In this document: in pieces, positions 62,845-64,000 of the stretch
How positions within the stretch are numbered: position 1 is the stretch's first letter
How the letters are laid out: every line of letters starts with the position of its first letter
NCBI RefSeq assembly: GCF_026339735.1
Contig: NZ_JAPEQG010000001.1
Location: 5,642,001-5,706,000, forward strand
DNA: 64,000 nt
Source: Streptomyces sp. NBC_01669
GTDB taxonomy: Bacteria; Actinomycetota; Actinomycetes; Streptomycetales; Streptomycetaceae
Reading direction: 5' to 3'
Program-made: the position numbers and the translations under genes
The notes under the pieces: model-generated
What the model was told of the DNA's origin: nothing
Databases searched by the model: none
The model's input: the letters and a program-made list of their open reading frames with translations, nothing else

Positions 62845-63794
62845 TGCGGTACGACAGCCCGCTCGCCGCGGTGGGCAACACCCCGCTCGTCCGCCTGCCG
62901 CGGCTGTCACCGTCGGACGACGTCCGCATCTGGGCCAAGCTGGAGGACCGCAACCCCACCGGCTCGATCAAGGACCGCCCCGCGCTCCACATGGTCGAAC
63001 AGGCGGAGAAGGACGGCCGGTTGACCCCCGGCTGCACCATCCTGGAGCCCACCAGCGGCAACACCGGCATCTCGCTGGCCATGGCGGCCAAGCTCAAGGG
63101 CTACCGCATCGTCTGCGTCATGCCGGAGAACACCTCGCAGGAACGGCGCGACCTGCTCGCCATGTGGGGCGCCGAGATCATCTCCTCCCCGGCGGCCGGT
63201 GGCTCCAACACGGCCGTCCGCGTCGCCAAGGAACTGGCCGCCGAGCACCCCGACTGGGTGATGCTCTACCAGTACGGCAACCCGGACAACGCGGGCGCCC
63301 ACTACGCCACCACCGGTCCCGAGATCTTCGCCGACCTGCCCTCCATCACCCACTTCGTGGCGGGCCTCGGCACCACGGGCACGCTCATGGGTGTGGGCCG
63401 CTACCTGCGCGAACAGAAGCCCGACATCAAGATCGTCGCCGCCGAGCCGCGCTACGACGACCTCGTCTACGGGCTCCGCAACCTCGACGAGGGCTTCGTC
63501 CCCGAGCTCTACGACGCCTCGGTCCTCACCACCCGCTTCTCCGTCGGCTCCGCCGACGCCGTCACCCGCACCCGCGAACTCCTCCAGCAGGAGGGCATCT
63601 TCGCGGGCGTCTCCACCGGCGCCGCACTCCACGCGGCGATCGGCGTCGGAACCAAGGCGGTCAAGGCGGGGGAGACGGCCGACATCGTCTTCGTCGTCGC
63701 CGACGGCGGCTGGAAGTACCTGTCGACGGGCGTCTACACGGCCCCCACGACGCAAGCGGCCATCGAAACGCTGCACGGCCAGCTCTGGGCGTAA
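62844..63794 (+). CDS. cysM: CysO-dependent cysteine synthase (CysM)
   Basis: 316 residues, PLP-dependent fold type II. The Schiff-base lysine is K43 in EDRNPTGSIKDRP, and the phosphate loop is EPTSGNTGISLAMAAKLKGY. The glycine-rich GLGTTGTLMGVGRYLREQKP and the C-terminal lid match CysM of M. tuberculosis, which uses O-phosphoserine and CysO-thiocarboxylate instead of sulfide. Coupling to cysO by TGATG supports that role. It ends in a strong conserved terminator. Confidence 0.94.
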   Translation: MRYDSPLAAVGNTPLVRLPRLSPSDDVRIWAKLEDRNPTGSIKDRPALHMVEQAEKDGRLTPGCTILEPTSGNTGISLAMAAKLKGYRIVCVMPENTSQERRDLLAMWGAEIISSPAAGGSNTAVRVAKELAAEHPDWVMLYQYGNPDNAGAHYATTGPEIFADLPSITHFVAGLGTTGTLMGVGRYLREQKPDIKIVAAEPRYDDLVYGLRNLDEGFVPELYDASVLTTRFSVGSADAVTRTRELLQQEGIFAGVSTGAALHAAIGVGTKAVKAGETADIVFVVADGGWKYLSTGVYTAPTTQAAIETLHGQLWA

Positions 63795-63818
63795 CACCCA
63801 GTCGCTGAGTGCCGTCCC

Positions 63819-63876
63819 GTCCTCGGCCGCCGGACCCGCTGGAATTCCAGCCCGTCCGGCGGCCGAGGACTTTTTT
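63819..63876 (+). terminator. conserved Streptomyces terminator after cysM
   Basis: GTCCTCGGCCGCCGGAC (63819 onward) pairs with GTCCGGCGGCCGAGGAC (ending 63870) around a GCTGGAATTCCAGC centre, followed by six T. This is the clean form of the GTCCTC...GAGGAC element seen in degenerate form at 37635-37725. It also serves the convergent gene at 63883. Confidence 0.88.
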
Positions 63877-63882
63877 CGACCG

Positions 63883-64000
63883 TCACCCGATCCCGCGCAC
63901 CCGCTCCCACACCGCCGGGTCCACCGTCCCCACCCGCCGCCGGAACCCCCGCACCGCCACATCCCGCAGCTCGTCCGTCTCCAGGAAACTCGCCCGCCCC
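63883..64000 (-). CDS. C-terminal fragment, possibly PemK/MazF-like
   Basis: The minus strand is open from the window edge to the TGA at 63883: GRASFLETDELRDVAVRGFR, RRVGTVDPAVWERVRGIG. The pattern DxLRxxxxxxxxRRxGxVDPAxWxxV resembles the end of some MazF/PemK-type proteins, but only about 38 residues are visible, so this is a guess. It converges on cysM. Confidence 0.45.
   Translation of the reverse strand, partial: GRASFLETDELRDVAVRGFRRRVGTVDPAVWERVRGIG

Overview
The window is chromosomal DNA from a high-GC actinomycete, almost certainly a Streptomyces. The evidence is the very strong G/C third-position bias, GTG/TTG starts, ATGA/GTGA gene couplings, and genus markers such as SsgG, SigU with its anti-sigma factor, a mat-type polysaccharide locus, DUF397 and DUF2017. 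From memory, the gene order closely follows the S. coelicolor stretch from about SCO2963 down to SCO2910, so most of the window is conserved core chromosome. The exception is an accessory segment at about 27.4-32.3 kb.

Layout. 0-6 kb: the start of an MFS gene divergent from a LysR regulator, then matA-matB and an overlapping acyltransferase, probably for a surface poly-GlcNAc-like glycan. 6-9 kb: the nitrate transporter narK and the HemD-like regulator nnaR, with a possible GlnR box between them. 9-15 kb: two GNAT acetyltransferases, a CGNR zinc-finger protein, sigU with a membrane anti-sigma factor, and a HelD-like helicase. 15-20 kb: a structured RNA ending in a terminator, an ACT-domain malic enzyme, HU, MurA, YqgE and a DUF3039 protein. 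20.8-27.4 kb: a GH20 hexosaminidase and a three-subunit molybdenum hydroxylase with an unusual iron-sulfur subunit and an unusual catalytic subunit.

27.4-32.5 kb is the accessory block. It holds a helical ESX-like protein, a WXG-type protein with a long Gly/Pro/Ser tail, a mycosin-like protease of mosaic base composition, remnants of duplicated genes, a tandem DUF397 protein and a membrane-anchored Cys protein. It ends at a tRNA-Cys gene. No EccC-type ATPase or other type VII core component is present.

32.6-45 kb: an MFS pump, a DEAD/DEAH-type helicase, an IclR regulator, a PDZ-less YlbL-like Lon-fold protease, an MFS/ArsR-type module with a striking operator array, and an OpuC-type osmoprotectant ABC operon preceded by an AsnC/Lrp regulator. 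45-53 kb: hpd (tyrosine catabolism), a TPR membrane protein, a GlcD-like oxidase, ssgG and two RDD membrane proteins. 53-60 kb: a secreted M6 protease, NAD salvage genes pncA and pncB, clpS and DUF2017. 60-64 kb: an amino-acid permease, then the CysO-dependent cysteine pathway (mec, a Cys-containing leader peptide, cysO, cysM).

Several neighbouring genes look functionally linked: matA/matB/acyltransferase, narK/nnaR, sigU/anti-sigma, the molybdenum hydroxylase trio, the opuC operon, clpS/DUF2017, and mec/cysO/cysM. Everything here is read by eye from one sequence. Family assignments rest on visible motifs and remembered family knowledge, not on searches.
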